64,000 bases of DNA, taken from a virus. Below, piece by piece: positions 39,560 to 48,235 of the stretch. Numbering within the stretch: position 1 is the first letter of the stretch; every line of letters begins with the position of its first letter. Below the pieces are notes generated by a model that saw only the letters and a program-made list of their open reading frames with translations, was not told the DNA's origin and made no database searches. The stretch is from positions 20,842-84,841 of the IMG/VR virus record IMGVR_UViG_3300027782_006229, one strand, 5' to 3'. The translations under genes were made by a program, and so were the position numbers.

Positions 39560-40003
39560 TTAAAATAGATAGTTTTTGGTGGCTACACCAGGCAACTTCA
39601 CGATATCGTTACAAACCCATATGCTATTTTTCTTTATTATTAATCACTGTAGACTTTCATCTCCGTCGCATTCTGCGAGCTCTTGGGCTATTTTGGTTAT
39701 CCCTCGTCGTGAACCTTATTTATTATTCTAATATTATAATCTATTTCCTTTATCTCAACTATCTTTTTTAATTATTATCTTAAAATCGATTGAGGCATCG
39801 GAATAGACCAATCATATCCCTCGCAACCTTTACTAAAGGCGCGCTGTTTGAGATATGTTAGATTTTGGTTCATCTGAAATTATTTATATCAGACGGCCTA
39901 ATTATCCACATCAAAAATGCACTTTTTAGTAAATTTGTGAAGTTGTATTAAATTAATTGTATTACTACTTTCATTCTTTACACCTTTATTATAACGACTT
40001 TCC
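39560..40003 (-). other. Leader region of the tRNA array; no gene seen
   Basis: About 440 bases without a credible ORF. It contains two AGGAAA/TATAAT promoters (39733-39749, 39988-40004) pointing into the tRNA array, and a TGGTG/CACCA hairpin near 39576-39589. A structured leader RNA is possible. Confidence 0.4.
39733..39749 (-). promoter_or_regulatory. Promoter with AGGAAA box driving the tRNA array
   Basis: AGGAAA, five bases, TATAAT on the minus strand, with GTTGAG upstream. Confidence 0.65.
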
Positions 40004-40004
40004 T
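39988..40004 (-). promoter_or_regulatory. Promoter with AGGAAA box, upstream of the array leader
   Basis: AGGAAA, five bases (GTCGT), TATAAT, overlapping the stop codon of the preceding CDS. Confidence 0.6.
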
Positions 40005-40546
40005 TATGATATTTTCTGATACCAACAAGGTTGTTTTCTCTTTGTCCAAGTTGCAAAATCTTTATCGTGTATAATATATTGCTTATATTGATCAATAACA
40101 GATAGCTTATCAAAACCTTTAGTTTGACGGCATTTACTATCCTTACTAATTGCAACCGTAAATGGTGTTAAACCACGTTGCTCAACAATAGTATGATTTC
40201 GATTTTGATCACACCATTTTAAAAATATTGAACTAAAATGTTCTGGGCTACCAACCCATCTAAAATTACGTTCATCAACCATCGCAAGAGCATGGTCAAG
40301 TAACCACTCAAAATTTGCTTGAGATTCAATCGTCCAAAGAGTACATTGATGCTTTGCATAACCTTTACCTCTACGACGTACTGACCCAGCTTTAGTTCTA
40401 GGACATGTCTCATGAGACAACGAGTCCTGCGAAAATGCGTTTTGAAGCATAATGCAGGACTCAATAATCATTTTAGATCTTGCATGTTGATCGCAAAGAT
40501 TGATTGCAGATACAACAGGATCTTTATCAGTTACAAAAATATTCAT
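40004..40546 (-). CDS. Conserved phage protein of unknown function (MNIFVTDKDP family)
   Basis: 180 residues. The start NIFVTDKDPVVSAINLCDQHARSKMIIESCIMLQNA resembles a phage/archaeal family sometimes annotated as pyrimidine dimer DNA glycosylase-like (pattern D-x-DP-x-x-x-A-x-x-x-CD-x-H, KMI-E-x-x-x-ML). WTIESQANFEWLLDHALAM and LTPFTVAISKDSKCR follow. It lies next to FolE in the preQ0 region, so a role in base modification is conceivable but unproved. Confidence 0.5.
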   Translation of the reverse strand: MNIFVTDKDPVVSAINLCDQHARSKMIIESCIMLQNAFSQDSLSHETCPRTKAGSVRRRGKGYAKHQCTLWTIESQANFEWLLDHALAMVDERNFRWVGSPEHFSSIFLKWCDQNRNHTIVEQRGLTPFTVAISKDSKCRQTKGFDKLSVIDQYKQYIIHDKDFATWTKRKQPCWYQKIS

Positions 40547-40552
40547 AACTGA

Positions 40553-40569
40553 ATTATATTTTATTTCCT
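40553..40569 (-). promoter_or_regulatory. Promoter with AGGAAA box
   Basis: AGGAAA, five bases, TATAAT, six bases, ATG at 40546. It overlaps the end of folE. Confidence 0.65.
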
Positions 40570-41179
40570 AAACCAAAGATCTACTACCTTGAGCAAATTC
40601 AATAAATTTATAAAATTCATTTCTACTATTATCACCCGTCTCATGGAATGAACCAGACATACGAGCTGTACGCATAGTTGAATTTTGTTTAATACCTCTC
40701 AAAGAACAACAAGTATGATTTGCTTCAACCATAATTGCAACACCTTTATTATTAATACATAAATCACTAATATATTTGTGAATACTCATCGTTAAATTTT
40801 CTTGTACAGAAGGTCTGCGTGAAAAATAATCAACAATACGATTTAGTTTAGATAAACCAATTACTTTACCATCTGGATCTGGTAGATAAGCTACGTGAGC
40901 ATATCCAAAGAAAGGTAAGTTATGATGTGCACACATACTCACAACAGGTATATTAGTTTGACATACCATACCATCATATTGACCATCATTAGTAAATGCA
41001 GTAATTTTAGGTTCATCCATAAAGCAACCTGCTGCTAGATCGTTAACCCATGCTTTAGTAACTCGACGAGGTGTATCTTCCATATGCGGATGATTTTGCC
41101 AATCGAAGCCAAGTGCACTTAGAAATTGACCGTAAGCTTGCTCTGCTTGTTTAATATCATATTTTTGACTCATATTCAC
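40568..41179 (-). CDS. folE: GTP cyclohydrolase I (FolE)
   Basis: 203 residues, start at 41179 or at the third codon (MSQKYD). Zinc and substrate motifs: VVSMCAHHNLPFFG (about 80-93) with Cys and two His, GLSKLNRIVDYFSRRPSVQE (about 108-127), and HTCCSLRGIKQ (about 154-164). It makes dihydroneopterin triphosphate, the first step toward preQ0 (or folate). Its companions QueD, QueE and QueC are close by. Confidence 0.92.
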   Translation of the reverse strand: MNMSQKYDIKQAEQAYGQFLSALGFDWQNHPHMEDTPRRVTKAWVNDLAAGCFMDEPKITAFTNDGQYDGMVCQTNIPVVSMCAHHNLPFFGYAHVAYLPDPDGKVIGLSKLNRIVDYFSRRPSVQENLTMSIHKYISDLCINNKGVAIMVEANHTCCSLRGIKQNSTMRTARMSGSFHETGDNSRNEFYKFIEFAQGSRSLV

Positions 41180-41293
41180 TATATTATGGCTTATTAATTA
41201 CAATATTCAAGATAAAAATAATAAAAAAATAGTCAGTTGATTTTTGATCTCATACCATATTAAATAAAGTCATAACATCTAATAAAAAAAAAG

Positions 41294-41321
41294 TTGAAAA
41301 GATAAAAATACCAGCTATAAT
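41294..41321 (+). promoter_or_regulatory. Sigma70-type promoter of queD
   Basis: TTGAAA, 16 bases, TATAAT, six bases, ATG at 41328. Confidence 0.65.
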
Positions 41322-41327
41322 AAATGT

Positions 41328-42002
41328 ATGAGTAGCAGTATATATTCTTCAACAAAATTAATTAGTCTTGGTTCTTGTGCATTCCGTCAGTGGAGAGCAA
41401 CACATAGTCATTGTTCAAAAATTCATGGTTATGAATTAAAAGCAAAGTTTAATTTCGCAGGTCCATTTTTAGATGGTCGTAATTGGATTATTGACTTTGG
41501 TGAACTTGATGAGATTAAAAATACATTAAATGGTATCTTTGATCATACTCTTTGTGTAGCAGCAGATGATCCTCATCTAGAAGATTTTAAAGCCCTTAAT
41601 GAAAAAGGTATTGTTGATCTTCGTATTTTCGAAAGAGGTGTTGGTGCTGAAAGAGTTGCTGAAATTTGCTTCGAAGTTGCAACTAATTATTTAAAATCAA
41701 AATATGGTGAACTACGTTGGGTTGAAAAAGTTGAAGTATTTGAACATGATAGAAACTCAGCAATTTATTCTAATCCTCGTTATGTAGATAATTCAATTTT
41801 TACACCAACTACAGAAGATGCTGAAGCTATTGTAAAAACATATCTTGAAAATGAAGCTAAAAAAGCACAGCAACATGTAGAACAACAGGTAGCTGAAGTA
41901 GAAAAAGAACAGGTAGCTACAGAAAGTAATGCAGCTCCAGTAGGTAAGCGAGCAACTAGTGGTAATTACTCAGGATTATTTGCTGGAACGAGGTGGGGAT
42001 GA
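41328..42002 (+). CDS. queD: 6-carboxytetrahydropterin synthase QueD, C-terminally extended
   Basis: 224 residues; the catalytic core (about 1-140) has WRATHSHCSKIHGYELKAKFNF with zinc His residues and the catalytic Cys, DFGELDEIKNTL, and FDHTLCVAADDP. Usual QueD proteins have 120-140 residues. The additional 80 residues include a Gln/Glu/Ala coiled segment and a basic end. QueD converts dihydroneopterin triphosphate to 6-carboxytetrahydropterin. The 3' end overlaps the convergent phoH gene by 37 bases. Confidence 0.88.
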   Translation: MSSSIYSSTKLISLGSCAFRQWRATHSHCSKIHGYELKAKFNFAGPFLDGRNWIIDFGELDEIKNTLNGIFDHTLCVAADDPHLEDFKALNEKGIVDLRIFERGVGAERVAEICFEVATNYLKSKYGELRWVEKVEVFEHDRNSAIYSNPRYVDNSIFTPTTEDAEAIVKTYLENEAKKAQQHVEQQVAEVEKEQVATESNAAPVGKRATSGNYSGLFAGTRWG

Positions 42003-42742
42003 TATTTAGGTATACCTTCTAATACTTTAACAATATGTTTTAGTATTTCAGAACGTACAATTTCGTTTATACCAAACTTTAAGCAATAGATCTCATTATC
42101 TTTACTAAATGGTGTATTGAATGCGTTGAGCACATCTCTAAATCCAGAATTTCTAATATCTGTTTGAAATGTGTCACCAACGATTACGTACTTGGATTTA
42201 TGTCCAAATCTAGTAAGAATGGTAGTTAGTTCTTCTTTACTTAAATTTTGTGATTCATCAACGATTACAAGAGATCGATTAAAGGTAAGACCACGACAAT
42301 AGTTAACAGGTATACCTTTAATCATCTCACTTTTATAGAGGTTATCAGCTGTAGATTTGCTGCTAATTTCTGTAATTTTTTCAATTAGTGGCATTGACCA
42401 CGGTAAAAATTTATCATTTACTTCACCAGGAAGTGATCCCATCTGCTTTGATGCAGATTCTACAATTGATCTGATATAAAAAATTTGATCAATATAATGT
42501 TCTTTTAAAAGATGTAAACCAGCTAAGACAGCAATATATGTCTTAGCTGTACCTGCAGGTCCGTCTACAAATACCATTTTCGTTTTATTTGTCTGTAATA
42601 ACTGCAAAAACTCTTTATGTTTATCATTAAACTGGAACGGTGTTTTTATCTCATAATTTAGTACAGCATTTTTATTAATGTTTTCATAAATTTCTGCAAC
42701 TAACTCAGGATTTTCATCCCGACGTCGAGGTTTTTTGGTCAT
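41966..42742 (-). CDS. phoH: PhoH-like P-loop ATPase
   Basis: 258 residues. FVDGPAGTAKTYIAVLAGLHLL (Walker A, about 59-79), SLVIVDESQNLSKEELTTILTRFG (Walker B and sensor), YVIVGDTFQTDIRNSG are the PhoH/RNase-linked family motifs. PhoH is common in marine phages and often phosphate-responsive in hosts, but its function is uncertain. TAAATA sits five bases before the start on the minus strand. Confidence 0.9.
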   Translation of the reverse strand: MTKKPRRRDENPELVAEIYENINKNAVLNYEIKTPFQFNDKHKEFLQLLQTNKTKMVFVDGPAGTAKTYIAVLAGLHLLKEHYIDQIFYIRSIVESASKQMGSLPGEVNDKFLPWSMPLIEKITEISSKSTADNLYKSEMIKGIPVNYCRGLTFNRSLVIVDESQNLSKEELTTILTRFGHKSKYVIVGDTFQTDIRNSGFRDVLNAFNTPFSKDNEIYCLKFGINEIVRSEILKHIVKVLEGIPKYHPHLVPANNPE

Positions 42743-42774
42743 ACAAATATTTAGAGTATTTTACAGTAAAAATG

Positions 42775-42802
42775 TTGAGTTTTTGAAAGTGTCAATTATA
42801 AT
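42775..42802 (+). promoter_or_regulatory. Sigma70-type promoter of queE
   Basis: TTGAGT, 16 bases, TATAAT, six bases, ATG at 42809. Confidence 0.65.
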
Positions 42803-42808
42803 ATAAAT

Positions 42809-43567
42809 ATGGATTTAGAAAACGAAACTATATTTTTATCTGACGATAAATTGTTTTATACTTTAGAGGGAGAAGGTGAATACATTGGGCAGCCTTCTGT
42901 GTTTATGAGAATGTCGATGTGTAACTTAACTTGCAAAGGTTTTGCATCAGAAAGCTCACCTCATGGTTGTGATTCATATGTCTCATGGTCAGTAAAAAAT
43001 AAAATGTCATTCAAAGATATTTGGGAAGAATTTTTTGTTAATCAAAATTTTGCAGATAGACTTAGGAATGGTGCAATTTTAAAATTAACTGGAGGTGAAC
43101 CTCTTATTCAAGAAAAACAATTAATTAAATTTGTTGAGTACTTAGTAGAAAAACTCGGTATGTGTCCACTTATTGATTTTGAAACTAATGCAACATTAAT
43201 TCCAGATCCAATATGGAAAGATATATTTGATGCTACATTCACCACATCACCTAAACTTAGACATAATGGTGATCCTGAAGATAAAACTTATAAGCCAGAA
43301 GTATTGAGATGGCATGCAGTTCATGGATCTGGATTTAAATTTGTTGTTTCTTCTGATAAAGATATTGAAGAAATTTGGAGTAAATATGTTAAAGATGATA
43401 AAGGTATTAATGTGTTAACATCACGAATTTGGTTTATGCCTTGTTGTGGTTCTCGGCAAGAACATATTGAGAAAGCCCCAGCAGTTGCAGAATATGCAAA
43501 AGCAATGAACGTTAATTTTAGTCCACGACTTCATTTGTTGGTTTGGGATCGTGCACTAAAAGTTTAA
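42809..43567 (+). CDS. queE: 7-carboxy-7-deazaguanine synthase QueE (radical SAM)
   Basis: 252 residues. FYTLEGEGEYIGQPSVFMRMS (16-36) is the QueE N-terminal signature. The iron-sulfur ligands are Cys38, Cys42 and Cys54 (CNLTC, then GCDS), so the spacing is CX3C-X11-C instead of CX3CX2C, with a short insertion before the third Cys. LTGGEPLIQEKQLIKFVEYL follows, and the rest binds the pterin substrate. It converts QueD's product to 7-carboxy-7-deazaguanine, the QueC substrate. Confidence 0.88.
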   Translation: MDLENETIFLSDDKLFYTLEGEGEYIGQPSVFMRMSMCNLTCKGFASESSPHGCDSYVSWSVKNKMSFKDIWEEFFVNQNFADRLRNGAILKLTGGEPLIQEKQLIKFVEYLVEKLGMCPLIDFETNATLIPDPIWKDIFDATFTTSPKLRHNGDPEDKTYKPEVLRWHAVHGSGFKFVVSSDKDIEEIWSKYVKDDKGINVLTSRIWFMPCCGSRQEHIEKAPAVAEYAKAMNVNFSPRLHLLVWDRALKV

Positions 43568-43570
43568 TAT

Positions 43571-44191
43571 ATGTATCTAAATCATAATATACCAACCATA
43601 ACATGCTATATTCGTAATGAATATATGTTTAATCATTTAACAGGTCATAATGATTTTACATTATGTGATGTGCATAGCGTTGCTTCAATTGAAAAACGAG
43701 TACCACTTTTTGAAGCATTTTTAGAAAATGGTGTTAATTGGACTCGTAGACCTATCACTGCATTTTGCTGGAAAAAAGATGCTCCAGTTCGACCACTTAA
43801 CGAACATATGTATTGGGATTGTTTTTCTCCATATGTTGATGTGCAAGTAAGACATAGACTTGCTGGTCTCAGAGCTGAATTGATAACCTATAAGCAAAAA
43901 AAGTTAGAAGGTACATATATGTTTACTTTGGATTGGTCTTGGGAAAATAAAGCTAATACAGACTTTAATTTTTCTGAAACACCAGAGCATAAATGTGCTC
44001 ATGTTTTTAAAATGGATGAAGGTAATTTTTTTGCATACCCAAACAATAGGATAATTTGGTATGATGATGCTTGGATTAAAAATCGCATTGAAAAAAATCC
44101 TGGATATATTATTGATACGAATATATATTCTGTAGAGAATAATCGCAAAATACAAACGTCTGATCACTACATTTACAATATAACTAAATAA
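43571..44191 (+). CDS. Hypothetical conserved-looking phage protein
   Basis: 206 residues, not recognised. Notable stretches: HNDFTLCDVHSVASIEKRVPLFEAFLENG, GTYMFTLDWSWENKANTDFNFSETPEHKCAHVFKMDEGNFFAYPNNRIIWYDDAW. High aromatic content suggests a compact fold. It is three bases after queE and three before the next gene, so the four genes from 42809 look like one unit. Confidence 0.55.
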   Translation: MYLNHNIPTITCYIRNEYMFNHLTGHNDFTLCDVHSVASIEKRVPLFEAFLENGVNWTRRPITAFCWKKDAPVRPLNEHMYWDCFSPYVDVQVRHRLAGLRAELITYKQKKLEGTYMFTLDWSWENKANTDFNFSETPEHKCAHVFKMDEGNFFAYPNNRIIWYDDAWIKNRIEKNPGYIIDTNIYSVENNRKIQTSDHYIYNITK

Positions 44192-44194
44192 CAA

Positions 44195-44551
44195 ATGAAA
44201 ATAACCCCATTTTTAGTAATCTTAAATCAGATTAAAATCTTTCACTGGCAGACTCGTAGTTATGCTGAACATAAAGCTTTAGGTGAAGCTTATGAATCCT
44301 TAGATGGTTTATTTGATAAACTAATTGAAACATATTACGGCAAATACGGTAGACCTACAGATCAGATAGAGTATAAATTTAAAGCTTTCACATACAAGCC
44401 TGAGCTTGCAACTACAATTAAAGACTATAGAGACCAACTAATGTCTGAACTTTCTGATGCTCTTACTGAACAAGATAACGATTTGCTCAATTTAAAGGAT
44501 GAAATTGAGGGTGAATTTAATCATTTACTTTATTTGTTAACACTCAAATAA
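44195..44551 (+). CDS. Ferritin-like/Dps-type small helical protein (DUF5856-like)
   Basis: 118 residues. LNQIKIFHWQTRSYAEHKALGEAYESLDGLFDKLIETYYGKYG resembles the first two helices of Dps-like proteins (HWQ...HxxLGE...D). Only two or three helices are visible, so it would be a minimal form. Metal-binding and oxidation roles are not shown. It follows the previous gene by three bases. Confidence 0.6.
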   Translation: MKITPFLVILNQIKIFHWQTRSYAEHKALGEAYESLDGLFDKLIETYYGKYGRPTDQIEYKFKAFTYKPELATTIKDYRDQLMSELSDALTEQDNDLLNLKDEIEGEFNHLLYLLTLK

Positions 44552-44590
44552 ACGGTATTGAATTTTTAACTGACACTATTATATAAGATT

Positions 44591-45328
44591 ATGCGTATCG
44601 CGTTTTCCGGAGCTCAAAACACAGGTAAGTCAACTTTAGTAAAAGACTTTTTAACATGTTGGCCACAATATAAAACTTTAGATAAAGGTTATAGAGATGT
44701 AATTAAAGAGAATAAACTTACCCATTCTTCAAACACAACTCAAGAAACCCAACGTATAATCCGTGATTGGATGTATGGTGAGATCAAGAAAAATAAACAA
44801 GGTGATAAAATTGTTTATGATCGCTGTCTCTTAGATAATCTTGTATATACTCTTTGGGCATATAGACATCACCCTGGTTCTATTGAAGGTAAGTTTGTCG
44901 ATGAAACTATTGATATGGTAAAAGAGTCGATGAGAAATATCGATATTATCTTTTATATACCTGCTGATAAATGTGATTTTGGTATCGTTGATGATGAATT
45001 TAGAGATGTAAGTATCATCTATAGGGATCAAATTGATCAAATATTTAAAGGTATTATTGATCAATTTAAAACTAATTTTGATGCTGATGTATTTTGGCCT
45101 AAAAATGATTCACCTTGTGTTATTGATGTTTATGGTTCAAGAGAAAACAGACTTTTAACTATTGGAGATTACGTTAGTGAAAGCGGTGATCCTTACGGTG
45201 AAGAGCATAGTATCTTTAGTAGTGAACAGTTAGAGATTATGGAGCAATTACTCAAAGATCAAAAAGAGCAAAAAACTCACGATGATGAAATTATTAAGCT
45301 AACTGACGAGATTAAAAAAACAAAGTAA
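44591..45328 (+). CDS. AAA/P-loop NadR-type kinase-like ATPase
   Basis: 245 residues. FSGAQNTGKSTLVKDFL (5-21) is a Walker A with GAQNTGKS, as in NadR/AAA_28 kinases. IVYDRCLLDNLVYTLWAYR and IIFYIPADKCDFGIVDDEFRDVS match the lid and nucleoside-binding parts. The substrate is unknown. The C-terminal 40 residues are acidic and lysine-rich. A 16-base-loop inverted repeat (45030-45067) lies in the coding sequence. Confidence 0.65.
   Translation: MRIAFSGAQNTGKSTLVKDFLTCWPQYKTLDKGYRDVIKENKLTHSSNTTQETQRIIRDWMYGEIKKNKQGDKIVYDRCLLDNLVYTLWAYRHHPGSIEGKFVDETIDMVKESMRNIDIIFYIPADKCDFGIVDDEFRDVSIIYRDQIDQIFKGIIDQFKTNFDADVFWPKNDSPCVIDVYGSRENRLLTIGDYVSESGDPYGEEHSIFSSEQLEIMEQLLKDQKEQKTHDDEIIKLTDEIKKTK
45030..45067. 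repeat. 11-bp inverted repeat inside kinase gene
   Basis: AAATTGATCAA (45030-45040) and TTGATCAATTT (45057-45067). AT-rich and itself near-palindromic, so less striking than the GC-rich examples. Confidence 0.4.
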
Positions 45329-45330
45329 TA

Positions 45331-45990
45331 TTAGAATGCTATTACAGTTAATAGCAGAGCATCTGCTGGTTCTCTAAGTAAAGTTGTATCGATTGCAGTA
45401 ATAGGTGAAAATGCACTAGATCCACCTGATACATCAAATACATACGAAAGGTTGTAGGTTTCAATTGTCGCTATGTTTTCAGCTACACTAGTAACAATTG
45501 TAACATCTCGGTCTGATGAAGCATTACACGCAGCAATAGTATCATTAAAAAATATAGTATAATTGCCTACATCATTTCTCTGATAAGAGCATCTTACACC
45601 TTGTTGTGATGCAAGGGAATCTGCACTAGCGCGCCATGTACCACCTCCTTGTACAAATAGAAAGTTTTGATAATATACAGTGGATAAGTTTTCAACTTGA
45701 GTGGTGAGTTCCGCAGATACAGTGTCAATTTTAGTATCTAAAATGCCTGATACAGTAGCGATTAATGCATTTTGCAAAACATAAAGAGTTGATAAAGCAT
45801 TTACATCAGTTTGAAGTTGTTCAATTTCACCGTAAAAAGTGGTGTTTTCAGGTGGTATAATAATATTAGAAAAATCTACAATATTAGTCCCAGCTGTTGT
45901 TTCAACAATAAAAAAATCACCAGCTTGTACTTGATTGATAAGAGGTAGCTCTTTGATGTTCACGTAAATATCTTTACCATTTGTCTGCAT
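45331..45990 (-). CDS. Virion-type protein with coiled coil (possible fibre)
   Basis: 219 residues. After a start similar to structural attachment segments (KELPLINQVQAGDFFIVETTAGTNIVDFSNII), residues about 55-110 form a heptad-like helix (IEQLQTDVNALSTLYVLQNALIATVSGIL). The C-terminal 100 residues are beta-rich and Ser/Thr/Asn-rich. This layout suits a trimeric fibre or whisker. It is alone on the minus strand, convergent with the kinase gene by two bases. TAAATA is seven bases upstream of the start. Confidence 0.5.
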   Translation of the reverse strand: MQTNGKDIYVNIKELPLINQVQAGDFFIVETTAGTNIVDFSNIIIPPENTTFYGEIEQLQTDVNALSTLYVLQNALIATVSGILDTKIDTVSAELTTQVENLSTVYYQNFLFVQGGGTWRASADSLASQQGVRCSYQRNDVGNYTIFFNDTIAACNASSDRDVTIVTSVAENIATIETYNLSYVFDVSGGSSAFSPITAIDTTLLREPADALLLTVIAF

Positions 45991-46038
45991 ACAAATATAT
46001 TTATGTTGAATTCAATCGATTGTATATTAAATTAAAAT

Positions 46039-46818
46039 ATGAAAATTGGGGTAGGTATTATAACCTATAATAGACCAGAGCTTTTACGCAAGTGTATTAA
46101 TTCATTGATACCTGCGCAGATAGATGAGGTTGTAGTAGTAAATGATGGTAATCCGTTACCATTTGATATCGGTAACGGTAAATTGATTGAAAATAAAACT
46201 AACCTAGGTGTTGGTAAGTCAAAAAATAAAGCATTATCATATCTCATGGAAAAAGGATGTGATTATTTATTTTTGATTGAAGATGATATATTTATCAAAG
46301 ATATGTCTGTTTTTGAGCGATATATTGAAGCTTCAAAAATCACAGGTATACAACATTTCAATTTCTCGCAACATGGTATGATGAATAAATCGTGGCCAGG
46401 TGGTAAACCTAATCCAAGAGTAATAATTGATTATGGTAAAATTAAGCTACCGTTATACCCTCACTGCGTAGGAGCATTTTCCTTTTATACTCGAACATGT
46501 ATAAAGCAGGTAGGGTTAATTGATGAAGCATATTATAATGCATTTGAACATGTAGATCATACTTATAGGATTATAAAAGCTGATATGCATCCACCTTTTT
46601 GGTATTTTGCTGATATTGAAAATTCCTGGGAATATTTAGGCGATGAAGAGTGGTGTATAGAAAAATCCACAATTTCGTCAAAACCAGATCACAGTCAGAA
46701 AGTACAAGAAGCTATGAATATATTCGCAAACAAACACCAGTTTATACCCACACATATACCTCTTGCTACAACTGAATGTATAACAAACAAATTAAAGCTA
46801 ATAAAACAAATTTTTTGA
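46039..46818 (+). CDS. Family 2 glycosyltransferase
   Basis: 259 residues. GVGIITYNRPELLRKCINSL (4-23) opens a GT-A fold; VVVNDGNPLP, NLGVGKSKNKALSYLMEKGCDYLFLIEDDIFI carries the EDD metal-binding triad (about 81-83). HTYRIIKADMHPPFWYFADIENSW is the acceptor side. First gene of the sugar island. Donor sugar unknown. Confidence 0.82.
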   Translation: MKIGVGIITYNRPELLRKCINSLIPAQIDEVVVVNDGNPLPFDIGNGKLIENKTNLGVGKSKNKALSYLMEKGCDYLFLIEDDIFIKDMSVFERYIEASKITGIQHFNFSQHGMMNKSWPGGKPNPRVIIDYGKIKLPLYPHCVGAFSFYTRTCIKQVGLIDEAYYNAFEHVDHTYRIIKADMHPPFWYFADIENSWEYLGDEEWCIEKSTISSKPDHSQKVQEAMNIFANKHQFIPTHIPLATTECITNKLKLIKQIF

Positions 46819-46820
46819 AT

Positions 46821-47540
46821 ATGCATAATCTCACTATTTTAACTTGTAATTATAATACACCAGATTTGATTGTAAATTTAAAAAAATCTATTGATAAATA
46901 TAGTTGTTTGGATGTTGAATTTGTAGTTATTAATACATCATCTGATGATAATTCTGAAAAAATATTAATTGAAAATGGTATTAAATTTTTAAACTTTAAG
47001 GGTGAAGTTCACGGTCGTGGTGTAAATTTTGGACTACAACAAATAACAACCAAATATGTTTTATTATTAGATTCAGATGTTATTATAACATCCGATATAT
47101 CAGGTATTTTTAATAAATTTGTAGATAATAATTTAACTCTAGCTGGTCGTGTGGTATATAATGAAGGTGGTAAGCAATTATATCCTAGAGTTGACCCTAG
47201 TTTTTGTTTTATTGATAGTGAAAATTTAAACAAATTTGGAATAAAATTTTTTGATGAAGAGCGAACTAAATTAAGTAGACTGACCAACGATAAAGTTTAT
47301 AACATAGGTTCAACGATGTTTGAAGATGTAATCAATAATGAGTTATTAATTGGAGATTTTGATTTAAGATATAAAAAATTTATACATTATGAAGGTATGT
47401 CATGGCGGGTTCAATCATATGATGCAACAAAAGGTGACACAGATGTCGATTTTGGTGGTACACACCCAAATAAAATGTTAAAGACAATAGGTGAACAAGT
47501 AAGAATACAATACTATAAAGATGTAAAGGAGTTATTATAA
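46821..47540 (+). CDS. Family 2 glycosyltransferase
   Basis: About 239 residues from ATG at 46821; the longer frame from 46776 overlaps the previous gene and adds a non-homologous Lys/Asn-rich start. LTILTCNYNTPDLIVNLKKSI opens it, FVVINTSSDDNS and YVLLLDSDVIIT give the DSD metal motif (about 92-94). IHYEGMSWRVQSYD is near the end. Second transferase in a tandem of similar enzymes. Confidence 0.8.
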   Translation: MHNLTILTCNYNTPDLIVNLKKSIDKYSCLDVEFVVINTSSDDNSEKILIENGIKFLNFKGEVHGRGVNFGLQQITTKYVLLLDSDVIITSDISGIFNKFVDNNLTLAGRVVYNEGGKQLYPRVDPSFCFIDSENLNKFGIKFFDEERTKLSRLTNDKVYNIGSTMFEDVINNELLIGDFDLRYKKFIHYEGMSWRVQSYDATKGDTDVDFGGTHPNKMLKTIGEQVRIQYYKDVKELL

Positions 47541-47542
47541 TT

Positions 47543-48235
47543 ATGAGTAAAACAATAGATATAATTATATTATCTAATACAACAGATTTTAAACATTACG
47601 GTCTAACAACGAGAGCATTAAACACACTAAGAGCTAGTGAAACTTCTTATAAATTTAATGAGATAATTGTTGAAACAAATACAAACTATTTAGACAAGGG
47701 ATTTTTATATCATAATTCAACTGTTATAACACCTAATGAAGAATTTAATTATAATAGATTTTTAAATTTTGGTTTAACTAAAACAGAATCTGACTGGATA
47801 GTAATATCAAATAATGATGTCATTTTTACAAAAAATTGGTTTACAAAATTAATGATATTTCAAAAAGATAATCCAGATGTTTTATCTTTATCTCCGTATG
47901 AACCTAACTGGCACCCAATTCATGGGTTAGCGGGTAATAATAACAGTTATTTCGGCTATAGAGCTGCACATGAAATAGCTGGTTGGTGTATAGTTTTACA
48001 TAGAAGTATACTAGATAAATGCAAATTATTTGATGAAGCATTTGCATTTTGGTATCAGGATAATGACTATGGTAAGACGCTAGAAGCTAATAATGTAAAG
48101 CATGCTTTAGTTGTATCATCACGAGTTTATCATGATAATAGTAGTTCACATGATACAGTTACAAATAAAGAAAAATTAAATTCAATGACACATAAACAAG
48201 CTGGTGTATTTTATAGCAAATGGGGTAATTTATGA
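47543..48235 (+). CDS. Family 2-like glycosyltransferase
   Basis: 230 residues. IDIIILSNTTDFKHYGLTTRAL, SDWIVISNNDVIFTKNWFTKL (NND where DxD is expected, about 90-92), EIAGWCIVLHRSIL, FAFWYQDNDYGKTLEANNVKHALV. The second part has the DND-type acceptor loop. It is coupled to the next gene (four-base overlap). Confidence 0.75.
   Translation: MSKTIDIIILSNTTDFKHYGLTTRALNTLRASETSYKFNEIIVETNTNYLDKGFLYHNSTVITPNEEFNYNRFLNFGLTKTESDWIVISNNDVIFTKNWFTKLMIFQKDNPDVLSLSPYEPNWHPIHGLAGNNNSYFGYRAAHEIAGWCIVLHRSILDKCKLFDEAFAFWYQDNDYGKTLEANNVKHALVVSSRVYHDNSSSHDTVTNKEKLNSMTHKQAGVFYSKWGNL

Noticed and set aside
40004-40546. DpdA DNA transglycosylase
   Set aside because: The protein is too small and lacks the barrel and zinc motifs expected of the TGT/DpdA family.
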